A DNA stretch of 32,771 bases. Source: Eubacteriales bacterium. GTDB lineage: Bacteria; Bacillota; Clostridia; Christensenellales; Aristaeellaceae. Within the stretch, counting starts at the first letter, position 1; each line of letters opens with the position of its first letter. The stretch spans positions 1-32,771 of the forward strand of contig JAQUWD010000047.1 of the NCBI GenBank assembly GCA_028693055.1, in the 5' to 3' direction. Position numbers and translations under genes: made by a program. Of this stretch, positions 17,212 to 24,782 are shown piece after piece. Below the pieces are notes generated by a model. It was not told where the DNA came from. It searched no databases and saw nothing but the letters and a program-made list of their open reading frames with translations.

Positions 17212-18094
17212 GGCGCTCCGCCTCCTTTTTGGCGGACTTCTTGATTTCACTATGATAGAAATAATTCACAACGGTAGGCGGTGCATCGAAGGGCGCGTTC
17301 ATGCTGTCGTCGTCCCGCACGTAGGGCAGACCCAAGCGCTGGGCAAGGGTGCGAAGCTCCGCGTCCAGCGTTTCCCAATAAAGACGACTGCCGCCGCAAT
17401 ATATTTCCTGATAAAGCGGCAGCAAATCTGGCCGCTTTTCCCGGATATAATCCATGATAACGGTTCGGTAGCTGCCCCGAAGGTTCAGGTTTTCCAGCCA
17501 GATTAGGTTGCAGCGGTCCATTGCACGCTGGATGATGGCGGGAACGTCGGTTATGCCGGGAAAAATAGGAGAAATAAAACAGGTAGTGCGGATACCGGCA
17601 GCATGAAGAGCCTCCATGGCGGCAAACCTTCGTTCAATGCTGACGGCTTTATCCATGTCCTCCCGGAAGCTCTCGTCCAGCGTGTTGATGCTAAAGCCCA
17701 CCCGCGCATCGGGGAAGGTCTTGAGTAAATCCATATCCCGAAGCACCAGATCGGATTTCGTCTGGATGCTCAGCTTCACCCCGCTGCCCTTGAGCTGCAT
17801 GAGCAGCGCGCGGGTACGCCCGTAGCGCTCCTCTTGGGGATTGTAGGGATCGGTCACCGAGCCGACAAACAGCTCCTTGCCTCTGTACCGGGATGGATTC
17901 TTGATTTCCGGCCAATGCTTCACATCCAAAAATTCACCCCACGGCTCGGGATGGTTGGTAAACCGCTTCATAAAGCTGGCATAGCAATATTTGCAAGCGT
18001 GGGTGCAACCTACATAGGGGTTGACAGAGTAGTCTCCCACTGGCAGGTTGGACTTGGTCAGGATGGAGCGGGTCTCGGTTTCCTTGATGTTCAT
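17204..18094 (-). CDS. SPL-family radical SAM protein
   Basis: Radical SAM protein of the spore-photoproduct-lyase-like (SplB/Rv2578c) family, 296 residues. The cluster motif C-X3-C-X2-C is at Cys30, Cys34 and Cys37 in VGCTHACKYCYASF. It is followed by KELFVGSVTDPYNPQE and LSIQTKSDLVLRD, both typical of this family. True spore photoproduct lyase repairs UV-induced thymine dimers; most relatives of this shorter type have no demonstrated function. The ribosome binding site is GGGAGAAG, before ATG 18094. The position directly upstream of, and overlapping, mutM fits a DNA-repair role, but that is inference. Confidence 0.88.
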   Translation of the reverse strand: MNIKETETRSILTKSNLPVGDYSVNPYVGCTHACKYCYASFMKRFTNHPEPWGEFLDVKHWPEIKNPSRYRGKELFVGSVTDPYNPQEERYGRTRALLMQLKGSGVKLSIQTKSDLVLRDMDLLKTFPDARVGFSINTLDESFREDMDKAVSIERRFAAMEALHAAGIRTTCFISPIFPGITDVPAIIQRAMDRCNLIWLENLNLRGSYRTVIMDYIREKRPDLLPLYQEIYCGGSRLYWETLDAELRTLAQRLGLPYVRDDDSMNAPFDAPPTVVNYFYHSEIKKSAKKEAERHA

Positions 18095-18131
18095 AGCGTT
18101 ACTTCTCCCTTGGCAAACAGTGTGCGTCCCC

Positions 18132-18731
18132 TTACCATCGATTCCAATGGACCTTTTCCGCCACCGTTGCCGAAACCTGTGTCGGCGTTTGAGCGTCGGG
18201 GGCGGGATAGCCCACCGCGATCAATGCGGGAAGCACGTAGTCCTTGGCTGCGCCTAAGATTTTTTGAATGGCGCTCGTCTCTTCGCCTACGGGGATATGG
18301 ATGGCGCAGCCTAAGCCCTCCGCTGTTGCAGCCAACAGCATATTCTCGATGAGCGCCCATGTAGCGCCAAAGTGAATAAGTGTGAATACGTTTTCCGGCT
18401 TATACAGCGAGGAGCTCTGCTTAAAATACGGTAAAAGTAAGCATCCAGCCTCAGCCAGCATGCTCTGCTGCTTGGGAAATGCAATTTTGAACATCTCCTG
18501 CTGGGGCGTGACTGGCTTTTGAATATGACAGGAAAGGGGGTGAATCTCCTTGGCGACTGCCTCGATCGTCTCGCGCTCCGTCAGCGCCACGGGAGCCCAC
18601 TGGCGCAGGTGGTCGGAGGAGGGCGCTTTTAATCCCGCGTCTAAAATGCGAGATAATACGTCCTGAGGAATCGGCTTCACCTCAAATTCCCGAATGGTTC
18701 TCCGGTTGTTAATGACTTCATAAAATTCCAT
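18132..18731 (-). CDS. nitroreductase family protein
   Basis: FMN-dependent oxidoreductase of the nitroreductase superfamily, 199 residues. The N-terminus EVINNRRTIREFEVKPI and the following LKAPSSDHLRQWAPV are the usual FMN-contacting blocks. The C-terminal LGCAIHIPVGEE and VLPALIAVGYPA are also family-typical. Such enzymes reduce nitro compounds, quinones or flavins with NAD(P)H. A GGAG site lies inside the 3' end of the upstream DUF1848 gene, with only two bases between the genes. The physiological substrate is unknown. Co-transcription with a MarR regulator and an exporter suggests detoxification. Confidence 0.9.
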   Translation of the reverse strand: MEFYEVINNRRTIREFEVKPIPQDVLSRILDAGLKAPSSDHLRQWAPVALTERETIEAVAKEIHPLSCHIQKPVTPQQEMFKIAFPKQQSMLAEAGCLLLPYFKQSSSLYKPENVFTLIHFGATWALIENMLLAATAEGLGCAIHIPVGEETSAIQKILGAAKDYVLPALIAVGYPAPDAQTPTQVSATVAEKVHWNRW

Positions 18732-18733
18732 GT

Positions 18734-19669
18734 TTATTTCTCCTTTATCGTTGCTTTGTTGTATCGATAGCTTCGTTGATTGCCCTGCTGCAGCGTGTCC
18801 GTATCCTTCAAATGCCCCAGCAGGAGCGGCGAATCGGGGTCGTGATATTGATAGTTTTCAAAGGCCTTTTGGGGGCGCTTGTTGGCATAGCAGTATTTAC
18901 AGCCGTTCATGCAGGTGTCGTACGCGCCGATATCCCGGCTTTCGATACAGTGACAGCCTTGCCGCATGCCCTTATGCTTCAGGCTGCGGAAGGTGATTCC
19001 ATTGGCCCTGCCCATCATATCCAGCGTCATACAGCCGGAGGGATGGATACCGTATCGGGTGTAATCCCCATTGGTTCCGCAGGTCTGTAAATACAGCCCG
19101 TATTTTGCGGCAATCCCCCCCAAACCCTCCGCCAGCGCCTCCTTGTCCGCCTCTGTCAGCGCAATCAGCTCCGGCATGTTGGTTTCTAGCTTCTTGTACA
19201 TTTCCACGAAGCTGAAAATACACCGATCCACATAGGGGGTAAGGGTCTTCGCCATTCGCTCAAAGGTTTCCAGATGGGCTTGGAGCGTGTATTTCTGCGT
19301 CAGCAGCACAGGATCATAGCGCCATGCCACCCGCTGCTTGCCGACAACCGCGGATAGCTTTTTCAGGGTTTCCATGCTTTCGTCAATGGAGGGCACGCCG
19401 GGCTCCACATCCTTGTCATAGGCGGTAATGGTGTAATGGAAATACGTATGAAATCGATGGATGATTTTCGGAAGCTCTGCTAAAATCGGTTCATAATTCT
19501 TGGAGCAAAACTGCACGCCGTCTACCGTCTCGGGCGTTAGCTCGTAGCGTGTGACCTTGTTGGGGAAGAGCGGATTTCTGGAATACACATATCCTTCCTC
19601 AAAGCGCTTCAGGAGCCACTTTGTATAGTATTGAACGGTATCCGTGCGTCCTCCGGTGTTGATAATCAT
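18734..19669 (-). CDS. DUF1848 family protein (radical SAM-like)
   Basis: DUF1848 protein of about 311 residues, recognised from the opening MIINTGGRTDTVQYYTKW, from EGYVYSRNPLFPNKVTRYEL and from the C-terminal cluster TCMNGCKYCYANK. That cluster (C-X3-C-X2-C) is the SAM-cluster signature, placed at the C-terminus as is normal for this family. The biochemical role of DUF1848 is not known to me. ATG 19669 is fixed by GGGAGGA upstream and by the ATGA overlap with the marR stop. The open frame extends further upstream, but that part is a shadow of marR. It is the second gene of the minus-strand operon and lies two genes upstream of another radical SAM gene. Confidence 0.88.
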   Translation of the reverse strand: MIINTGGRTDTVQYYTKWLLKRFEEGYVYSRNPLFPNKVTRYELTPETVDGVQFCSKNYEPILAELPKIIHRFHTYFHYTITAYDKDVEPGVPSIDESMETLKKLSAVVGKQRVAWRYDPVLLTQKYTLQAHLETFERMAKTLTPYVDRCIFSFVEMYKKLETNMPELIALTEADKEALAEGLGGIAAKYGLYLQTCGTNGDYTRYGIHPSGCMTLDMMGRANGITFRSLKHKGMRQGCHCIESRDIGAYDTCMNGCKYCYANKRPQKAFENYQYHDPDSPLLLGHLKDTDTLQQGNQRSYRYNKATIKEK

Positions 19670-20118
19670 GGCCCGTCCTCCCCCTTGACCAATTTTTCCA
19701 AATTGCGCGTAAACCGCCGCGACAGGTCGATGAGCAGCGTCTGCTCCTCCGGCGTAAGCATGGACATGGCTGTGTCCTCCGACCAAGTGATGTGCCGCAC
19801 CGGCTTTTCCGCATAGGCGCGGCCTGCGTCGGTCAGGAAAACCATTTTGTTACGTCGGTCGTCGGTATTTTCGGCCAGCGTCACATATCCGTCCTTTTGC
19901 AGATTCTTGATAATGAGATTCACCGTCTGCTTAGACTGGAAGGTTCGGTCGCAGATTTCCTTTTGCGTCATGCCCTCCTTGGCGTAAAAAAGAGCGTTTA
20001 GTACGAGAAACGTGTTCATCAGAATCCCATTTTGTTTAGCGTATTCGTCATACATCGCAAACTGTTCATCCCGGAACTTGCAGTAGAGAAAAGCATTCCT
20101 GCGGTCCTCCTTCGTCAC
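19666..20118 (-). CDS. MarR family transcriptional regulator
   Basis: Winged-helix regulator of 150 residues. The recognition region reads MTQKEICDRTFQSKQTVNLIIKNLQKDGYV and the wing follows as TLAENTDDRRNKMVFLTDAGRAYAEK, the classic MarR DDRR wing. MarR proteins are usually autorepressors that release DNA on binding a phenolic or oxidising ligand. GTG 20118 has GGAGGGGAG just upstream. It heads the minus-strand operon. A perfect GGTCAA/TTGACC palindrome lies 29 bases upstream of the start, over the expected transcription start, and is the probable operator. The same intergenic region drives a TetM-like gene in the other direction. Confidence 0.93.
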   Translation of the reverse strand: MTKEDRRNAFLYCKFRDEQFAMYDEYAKQNGILMNTFLVLNALFYAKEGMTQKEICDRTFQSKQTVNLIIKNLQKDGYVTLAENTDDRRNKMVFLTDAGRAYAEKPVRHITWSEDTAMSMLTPEEQTLLIDLSRRFTRNLEKLVKGEDGP

Positions 20119-20146
20119 ACATCTCCCCTCCTTACCGCTGACAAAA

Positions 20147-20162
20147 GGTCAATTCCTTGACC
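20147..20162. promoter_or_regulatory. candidate MarR operator
   Basis: GGTCAA-TTCC-TTGACC is a perfect six-base inverted repeat with a four-base centre. It overlaps the predicted transcription start of the marR operon. A second related repeat, GCTTGA (20173-20178) with TCAAGC (20191-20196), covers the -35 of the same promoter, so TTGA/TCAA half-sites recur across the region. Confidence 0.55.
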
Positions 20163-20165
20163 AAT

Positions 20166-20194
20166 GGGATAAGCTTGATTTCTCTATTTGTCAA
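20166..20194 (-). promoter_or_regulatory. promoter of the marR operon
   Basis: On the minus strand, TTGACA (20194-20189) is followed after 17 bases by TATCCC (20171-20166), a poor -10. The start would fall near 20159, inside the candidate operator. Confidence 0.45.
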
Positions 20195-20249
20195 GCAAGG
20201 TTTTCAAAGGAAGCACCCACAGGGAGGTGGGCGTTTGCTGCGTGGGCAC

Positions 20250-20278
20250 TTGTCAAGCCTCTCGATAACCGCTATAGT
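20250..20278 (+). promoter_or_regulatory. sigma-A promoter of the TetM-like gene
   Basis: TTGTCA at 20250-20255, a 17-base spacer and TATAGT at 20273-20278. The leader to ATG 20313 is only about 28 bases, so a tet(M)-like leader-peptide attenuator does not fit here. Confidence 0.7.
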
Positions 20279-20312
20279 ATACAAAGACCCTATGTGCTGG
20301 AGGGAAGCCGCT

Positions 20313-22262
20313 ATGAAAAAAACCATTGGCGTCGTAGCCCATGTGGACGCAGGCAAGACCACCTTTTCGGAGCGTGTGCTGTACCTCGCTCACGCCATCC
20401 GCGCCTTGGGACGTGTGGACCATCAGGATGCTTTTTTGGACGCTCATCCCCTAGAGAAGCAGCGCGGGATAACGATTTTTTCCGGGCAGGCTCGTTTTCA
20501 TTGGGGAGAGGATGAAATCCTCTGGCTGGATACGCCGGGCCATGCGGATTTTTCCCCGGAGATGGAGCGCGCCCTTGCGATTTTGGATTACGCCGTCCTG
20601 CTGGTAAGCGCCGCCGAGAGCGTGCAAAGCCACACGGAAACCCTATGGCGGCTGCTAGAGGAAAACCGTGTCCCCACCGTCGTCTTTTTGAATAAAATGG
20701 ATCGGGACGGCGCAAACCCGGAAAGCTGCATTGCCGATTTGAAACGCCTCTCGCCGGATATGCTGGATTTACGGGATTGGCAGCAGGGAGAAATGCCGGA
20801 AAGCGCGCGAGAGGAAATCGCGGGGAAACGGGAGGACCTATTGGAGCGCCTTTTTTCCACAGGCTATGAGGAAGAAACGTGGACGCAGGGTGTAGCCACA
20901 TTGCTTGGCCAGCGTCAGGTTTTTCCGATTTTTGCCGGCTCCGGCTTGACGGGCGAGGGGGTCGAGGGGTTTATGCGCTTGCTTTCTCGTCTCACGCCCA
21001 CCCGTTACCAAGAGCTTGAACAGCATCCTTTCACCGCAAAAGTATCCCAAATCCGCCGGGATGCAAAGGGCGGCCGCGTTTGCTTTTTTAAGCTGACCGG
21101 CGGCACGCTGGCTGTAAAGGACGAAATCCAAACGCCTGCTGGAAAAATGAAAATCAATGAGTGCCGCCTTTATCATGGGGAACGCTATCAAACCGCCGAC
21201 CGCGTAACCGCTGGAGAGCTGGTGGGCGTGCCGGGACTGGAGGGAATAAAGCCCGGCGATCTCTTGGGGGAAAACCATGGGGCCCAGCGGCTGCTGTTCC
21301 ATACGGAGCCGATGCTGGCGGCGGATGTGCTCTGGGACGACCCATCGGTATCCAGCGTGGAAAAAATGCGCACCCTGCGGCTTTTGGAGGAGGAGGAACC
21401 CACTTTGCGGGTGGAGGAACGGCAGGGGACGCTGTCCGTACATGTGATGGGGCGCATTCAGCTGGAAATCATTCAAAGCCTAATGAAGGAGCGCTATGGG
21501 CTTGGGGTGCGCTTCGGCCCCTGCCGGGTATTGTATCAGGAAACGCTGGCTGCGCCCTGCGTGGGCGTGGGGCATTACGAGCCGCTGCGCCATTACGCGG
21601 AGGTTCATTTGCGCTTGAAGCCGGGCAAACGCGGCTCAGGGATTACCTTTCGTTCCTTGTGCCATGTGGATACGCTGACTTTGAACTGGCAGCGCTTGAT
21701 TGAAACCCACGTCATGGAGCGGGTGCACAAGGGGGTGCTCTGCGGCGAGCCTTTAACCGATGTTGAGGTGGAACTGCTCTCCGGCAAAGCCCATCTCAAG
21801 CATACCGAGGGCGGGGATTTTCGGCAGGCGACCTATCGCGCCATCCGCAACGGGTTGATGTATGGGCAAAGCGTGCTGTTAGAACCCGTTTGCCGCTTTC
21901 GGCTGCGTATCCCTAAGGAAAGCTGTGGAAAAGTAACCGGCGACCTGATGGCGCTGAACGCGCAGCTAGAGGGGCCGGAGTATTTCGGCGACAGCGTATT
22001 GCTGTGCGGGCTGGCGGTCTATGCCCGGATGATGGAATATCAGGAAAGCTTTCTTTCGGCTACCCACGGAAAGGGAAGCTTTGACTGCCGCATGGATCGT
22101 TACGCCCCCTGCCACAACACCGAGGAGGTTGTGCGCGAGCGGGGCTACAACCCTCTTGCCGACGATACGCCAGACTCGGTATTCTGTCAAAAAGGCGCGG
22201 GCTATAATGTGCCATGGGATCAGGTGCGGCAGCACGCGCATCTTGCGGTTGAGGAGCCATAG
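20313..22262 (+). CDS. TetM/EF-G-like translation factor GTPase (ribosomal-protection family)
   Basis: Ribosome-dependent GTPase related to EF-G and the TetM/TetO/TetW ribosomal-protection proteins, which dislodge tetracycline from the 30S subunit. It has 649 residues; TetM has about 639. The G motifs are all present: AHVDAGKTT at 9-17, RGIT, DTPGH and NKMD. The domain IV loop of TetM that carries Pro-Val-Ser-Thr is replaced here by HLKHTEGGDFRQAT, and the C-terminus adds a segment ending in VFCQKGAGYNVPWDQV. It therefore belongs to a divergent clade and may not confer tetracycline resistance. ATG 20313 has CTGGAGGG eight bases upstream; the open frame extends to 20157, through the promoter. 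It is divergent from the marR operon and may share its control. Confidence 0.88.
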   Translation: MKKTIGVVAHVDAGKTTFSERVLYLAHAIRALGRVDHQDAFLDAHPLEKQRGITIFSGQARFHWGEDEILWLDTPGHADFSPEMERALAILDYAVLLVSAAESVQSHTETLWRLLEENRVPTVVFLNKMDRDGANPESCIADLKRLSPDMLDLRDWQQGEMPESAREEIAGKREDLLERLFSTGYEEETWTQGVATLLGQRQVFPIFAGSGLTGEGVEGFMRLLSRLTPTRYQELEQHPFTAKVSQIRRDAKGGRVCFFKLTGGTLAVKDEIQTPAGKMKINECRLYHGERYQTADRVTAGELVGVPGLEGIKPGDLLGENHGAQRLLFHTEPMLAADVLWDDPSVSSVEKMRTLRLLEEEEPTLRVEERQGTLSVHVMGRIQLEIIQSLMKERYGLGVRFGPCRVLYQETLAAPCVGVGHYEPLRHYAEVHLRLKPGKRGSGITFRSLCHVDTLTLNWQRLIETHVMERVHKGVLCGEPLTDVEVELLSGKAHLKHTEGGDFRQATYRAIRNGLMYGQSVLLEPVCRFRLRIPKESCGKVTGDLMALNAQLEGPEYFGDSVLLCGLAVYARMMEYQESFLSATHGKGSFDCRMDRYAPCHNTEEVVRERGYNPLADDTPDSVFCQKGAGYNVPWDQVRQHAHLAVEEP

Positions 22263-22389
22263 ACGATTTTTTATCGCTGGTTTCCGTTTTTCGGTATGGA
22301 GTGTTCCTATTTGGAAAGCCTATAGAACGCACGGCGTTCCGGGGCATTCCCTTAACGCTCGGACGAAAAACGCGAAGGAGCGGAAGACT

Positions 22390-23763
22390 ATGAAAAAGGT
22401 GATTGTGGTTGTGGTGGTACTGGCGCTAGCGGCAGTGCTGGCCATCGTTTTGGGGAATGCCGGCACGGCGGACAACGCCCCGGCGGCTCCCAGCACAAGC
22501 CCGGATACCGCCACTATGCCCCCGCAAAAGGCAAATGGAACGGTGTACTATTTGAATTTTAAGCCGGAGCAGGCCGCCCAGTGGGAGGAGCTGGCCCGGC
22601 AGTATCAGGCGAAAACCGGGGCGCTTGTTACCGTGGTCACAGCAGCCTCGGGCAATTATGAAACCACGCTTCGTTCTGAAATGGAGAAGGCGGACGCGCC
22701 CACGCTTTTTCAGGTCAACGGCCCCATCGGGCTGCGGGTCTGGAAGGAGTATTGCCTCGATTTAAAGGATACGGCGCTGTACCAGCATTTGAAAAATGAG
22801 GAATTCGCCTTAAAGGATGGGGATGCAGTGCTTGCCGTAGCCTATGTCATCGAGACCTACGGCTTGATTTACAACAAGGCGCTGCTGAATCGATACTGCG
22901 GTATGACCGACGCGGTGATTGCCAGCCCCGATGAAATCAACAGCTTTCAAACCCTGAAGGCAGTGGCGGACGATATTCAAGCCCGCAGGGACGAGCTGGG
23001 CGTGAAGGGCGCTTTTACCTCGGCAGGCTTGGATTCCAGCTCGGATTGGCGCTTCAAGACCCATCTGGCTAATCTGCCCGTTTACTATGAGTATAAGGCC
23101 GAGGGAATTGATTCCACGGCGGCCATCAAAGGAACCTATCTGGACGGCTATAAGAAGATTTTTGATCTTTACATCACGGACGCTACCTGCGCCCCCTCTC
23201 TTTTAGGGGCAAAGACCATGGAGGACGCGCTTGCGGAATTCACGCTGGGCGAAGCCGTGTTTTTTCAAAACGGCACTTGGGCCTATGCGGACTGTATCGC
23301 GGCGGGCATGAAGGACGAGGATTTGGGCATGCTGCCCATTTACATCGGCGCGGAGGGCGAGGAGCAGCAGGGGCTGTGCACCGGGTCTGAGAATTACTGG
23401 TGTATCAACAAAAAAGCCAAGCAGGGAAATATCGAGGCTACCAAGGCTTTTTTGGAATGGGTTATCACCAGCGACGAGGGCCGGGAGATGCTAGCCAATG
23501 AAATGGGCTTTGTAACGCCCTTTCGAACCTTTGACGAGGGCTATGCCGCTACCAATGCGCTGCTCAAGGATGCGGATCGGTTCATCGCCGACGGAAAAAC
23601 CCCTGTGAGCTGGACCTTTACCACCATGCCTTCAGAGGAGTGGAAGAACGGTGTGGGCGCGGCGCTGCTGGAATACGCCCAAGGCGCTCAGCCATGGAGC
23701 ACCGTAGAGGCGGCCTTCGTGGAGGGCTGGGCCAAGGAATCCGCCGCAGTTGGACAACCCTAA
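22390..23763 (+). CDS. ABC sugar-type extracellular substrate-binding protein, membrane-anchored
   Basis: Type 1 extracellular solute-binding protein of the carbohydrate ABC importers, 457 residues. The N-terminus MKKVIVVVVVLALAAVLAIVLG is a membrane segment followed by a Pro/Ala/Ser/Thr-rich linker. There is no lipobox cysteine, so it is either anchored by this segment or cleaved by a type I peptidase. The body shows the fold's typical blocks: YQAKTGALVTVVTAASGNYETTL, VAYVIETYGLIYNK and ENYWCINKKAKQGNIEATKAFLEWV. ATG 22390 follows GAAGGAG; the open frame reaches back into the TetM-like gene without a ribosome binding site. No permease genes are adjacent, so it is an orphan that may serve a transporter encoded elsewhere. 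A strong terminator follows. Confidence 0.88.
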   Translation: MKKVIVVVVVLALAAVLAIVLGNAGTADNAPAAPSTSPDTATMPPQKANGTVYYLNFKPEQAAQWEELARQYQAKTGALVTVVTAASGNYETTLRSEMEKADAPTLFQVNGPIGLRVWKEYCLDLKDTALYQHLKNEEFALKDGDAVLAVAYVIETYGLIYNKALLNRYCGMTDAVIASPDEINSFQTLKAVADDIQARRDELGVKGAFTSAGLDSSSDWRFKTHLANLPVYYEYKAEGIDSTAAIKGTYLDGYKKIFDLYITDATCAPSLLGAKTMEDALAEFTLGEAVFFQNGTWAYADCIAAGMKDEDLGMLPIYIGAEGEEQQGLCTGSENYWCINKKAKQGNIEATKAFLEWVITSDEGREMLANEMGFVTPFRTFDEGYAATNALLKDADRFIADGKTPVSWTFTTMPSEEWKNGVGAALLEYAQGAQPWSTVEAAFVEGWAKESAAVGQP

Positions 23764-23843
23764 GGACAGCGCCCGATATCCATGATGAAGTCGATACACG
23801 CTATACTCCTTTAGTAGAAAATGAAATATCTTCAACCATTCAT

Positions 23844-23888
23844 CGGCCTGTCCGCCACGTTCCTTAGCCCAAGGACAGGCCGTTTTTT
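23844..23888 (+). terminator. intrinsic terminator
   Basis: A ten-base perfect stem (CGGCCTGTCC and GGACAGGCCG) is followed by TTTTTT. It ends the transcript of the orphan binding protein. The 80 bases before it hold nothing recognisable. Confidence 0.88.
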
Positions 23889-23995
23889 GGTATCAGCGTT
23901 TAATGCTGCATTTCTATGCCGCACCCTGCGGAACGGAAATGTAGCATAAACCATCCATCAGACGGAAGCGTTTCTTGCACAAATGCGTTCTATTG

Positions 23996-24021
23996 TGTAA
24001 CCAGCATTCCTTTTTTTCGTA
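23996..24021 (+). promoter_or_regulatory. ECF-type promoter of the sigma factor operon
   Basis: TGTAAC at 23996-24001, a 16-base spacer and CGTA at 24018-24021. This matches the form of ECF sigma promoters such as the SigW type (TGAAAC-N16-CGTA), and no sigma-A promoter fits the same region. It suggests that the sigma factor encoded 36 bases downstream controls its own operon. Confidence 0.6.
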
Positions 24022-24057
24022 TATCATAGTAACCAACAGCCGAAAGGAGTAACCCTT

Positions 24058-24603
24058 ATGCAGACGGATGAGGAATTGATGCATGCAGTCAGGCTGGGCG
24101 ATACGGCGGCTTTCACCCTTCTTGTCACCCGTCATCGTTCCCACGCAACGCTGTATGCCAAAGGGATTCTTGGCGATGACGGGCTGGCGGAGGAGGTGGT
24201 GCAGGATTGCTTTGTAAAGATTTATTTACTCCGGCAGCAATACCGGCATGGCTTTTCCTTCAAGGCTTATCTGTATACGTTGGTTCGCCGCCGCTGTATT
24301 GATCTTTTACGCAAGCGGCGCGTTCCCACGCTGCCGTTGTCTGCCATGACGGAGCCAGAAAGTGAGGAAACGCCGGAGGAAATCTACCTCAAGGGCGAGG
24401 CGCGCCTTGGGCTGCTGTACGCAATCGAAAGCCTATCCGATGAAGAACGTCGGCTGCTGCTTCAATATGGATACGAACAAAAATCCTACCAAGAGATTGC
24501 CAAAGCCAATCGCCTCATCACGGCTCAGGTGAAAATAAGGCTGCACCGGATACGCAAAAAATTGGACAAACGGAGGAAACAGGACGATGAATACTTATCT
24601 TGA
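24058..24603 (+). CDS. ECF-type RNA polymerase sigma factor
   Basis: Alternative sigma factor of 181 residues with regions 2 and 4 only. Region 2 includes LGDTAAFTLLVTRHR and the promoter-melting segment GFSFKAYLYTLVRRRCIDLLRKRR. Region 4 is LSDEERRLLLQYGYEQKSYQEIAKANRLITAQVKIRLHRIRKKL, the helix-turn-helix that reads the -35. ATG 24058 has GAAAGGAG upstream. Its 3' end overlaps a small membrane-protein gene by 17 bases, and signal peptidase follows. ECF factors are usually held by a membrane anti-sigma factor; the overlapping small gene is in the position such a gene would occupy. Confidence 0.92.
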   Translation: MQTDEELMHAVRLGDTAAFTLLVTRHRSHATLYAKGILGDDGLAEEVVQDCFVKIYLLRQQYRHGFSFKAYLYTLVRRRCIDLLRKRRVPTLPLSAMTEPESEETPEEIYLKGEARLGLLYAIESLSDEERRLLLQYGYEQKSYQEIAKANRLITAQVKIRLHRIRKKLDKRRKQDDEYLS

Positions 24604-24766
24604 CCGATTGCTTTCCGCTGCGGAGGAGCAGCAAGCGCTGCTGACTGCGGCAGAAGCGCTATTCAATTGCGCTGCCGTCCGCGTCAGGCGGCGGTTATGC
24701 TGGAGCGCTGCGCTGATGCTGATTCTGATGGCGTTCCCGGCAAAATGCTTCGCTATGCTAGGGTAA
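24587..24766 (+). CDS. small single-TM protein, candidate anti-sigma or regulatory peptide
   Basis: A 59-residue open frame from ATG 24587 to TAA 24764-24766, overlapping the sigma gene end by 17 bases. GGAGG at 24572-24576 is ten bases upstream. The predicted chain has a polar N-terminal half (MNTYLDRLLSAAEEQQ), a basic cluster (VRVRRRL) and one hydrophobic segment near residues 39-57 (WSAALMLILMAF). The basic cluster on the N-terminal side predicts that the N-terminus faces the cytoplasm, as expected for a protein that binds a sigma factor. I recognise no family. It is much shorter than classical zinc-containing anti-sigma factors. It ends two bases before the ribosome binding site of signal peptidase, which supports a real, translated gene. 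Confidence 0.7.
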   Translation: MNTYLDRLLSAAEEQQALLTAAEALFNCAAVRVRRRLCWSAALMLILMAFPAKCFAMLG

Positions 24767-24782
24767 AGGAGGGAAACCCAGA

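Noticed and set aside
20210..20235. CCCAC/GTGGG repeat upstream of the TetM-like promoter, considered as a terminator
   Set aside because: The stem is only five bases, there is no T run and no gene upstream in that orientation for it to end.
20157..20312. N-terminal extension of the TetM-like protein
   Set aside because: It would run through the candidate operator and the -35/-10 promoter; ATG 20313 has the ribosome binding site and the family-typical start.
20838..21476. 212-residue minus-strand open frame inside the TetM-like gene
   Set aside because: Antisense shadow in a GC-rich gene; composition and lack of motifs do not support coding.
22081..22389. N-terminal extension of the orphan binding protein
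   Set aside because: It overlaps the TetM-like coding sequence in another frame; ATG 22390 has GAAGGAG and begins the hydrophobic segment.
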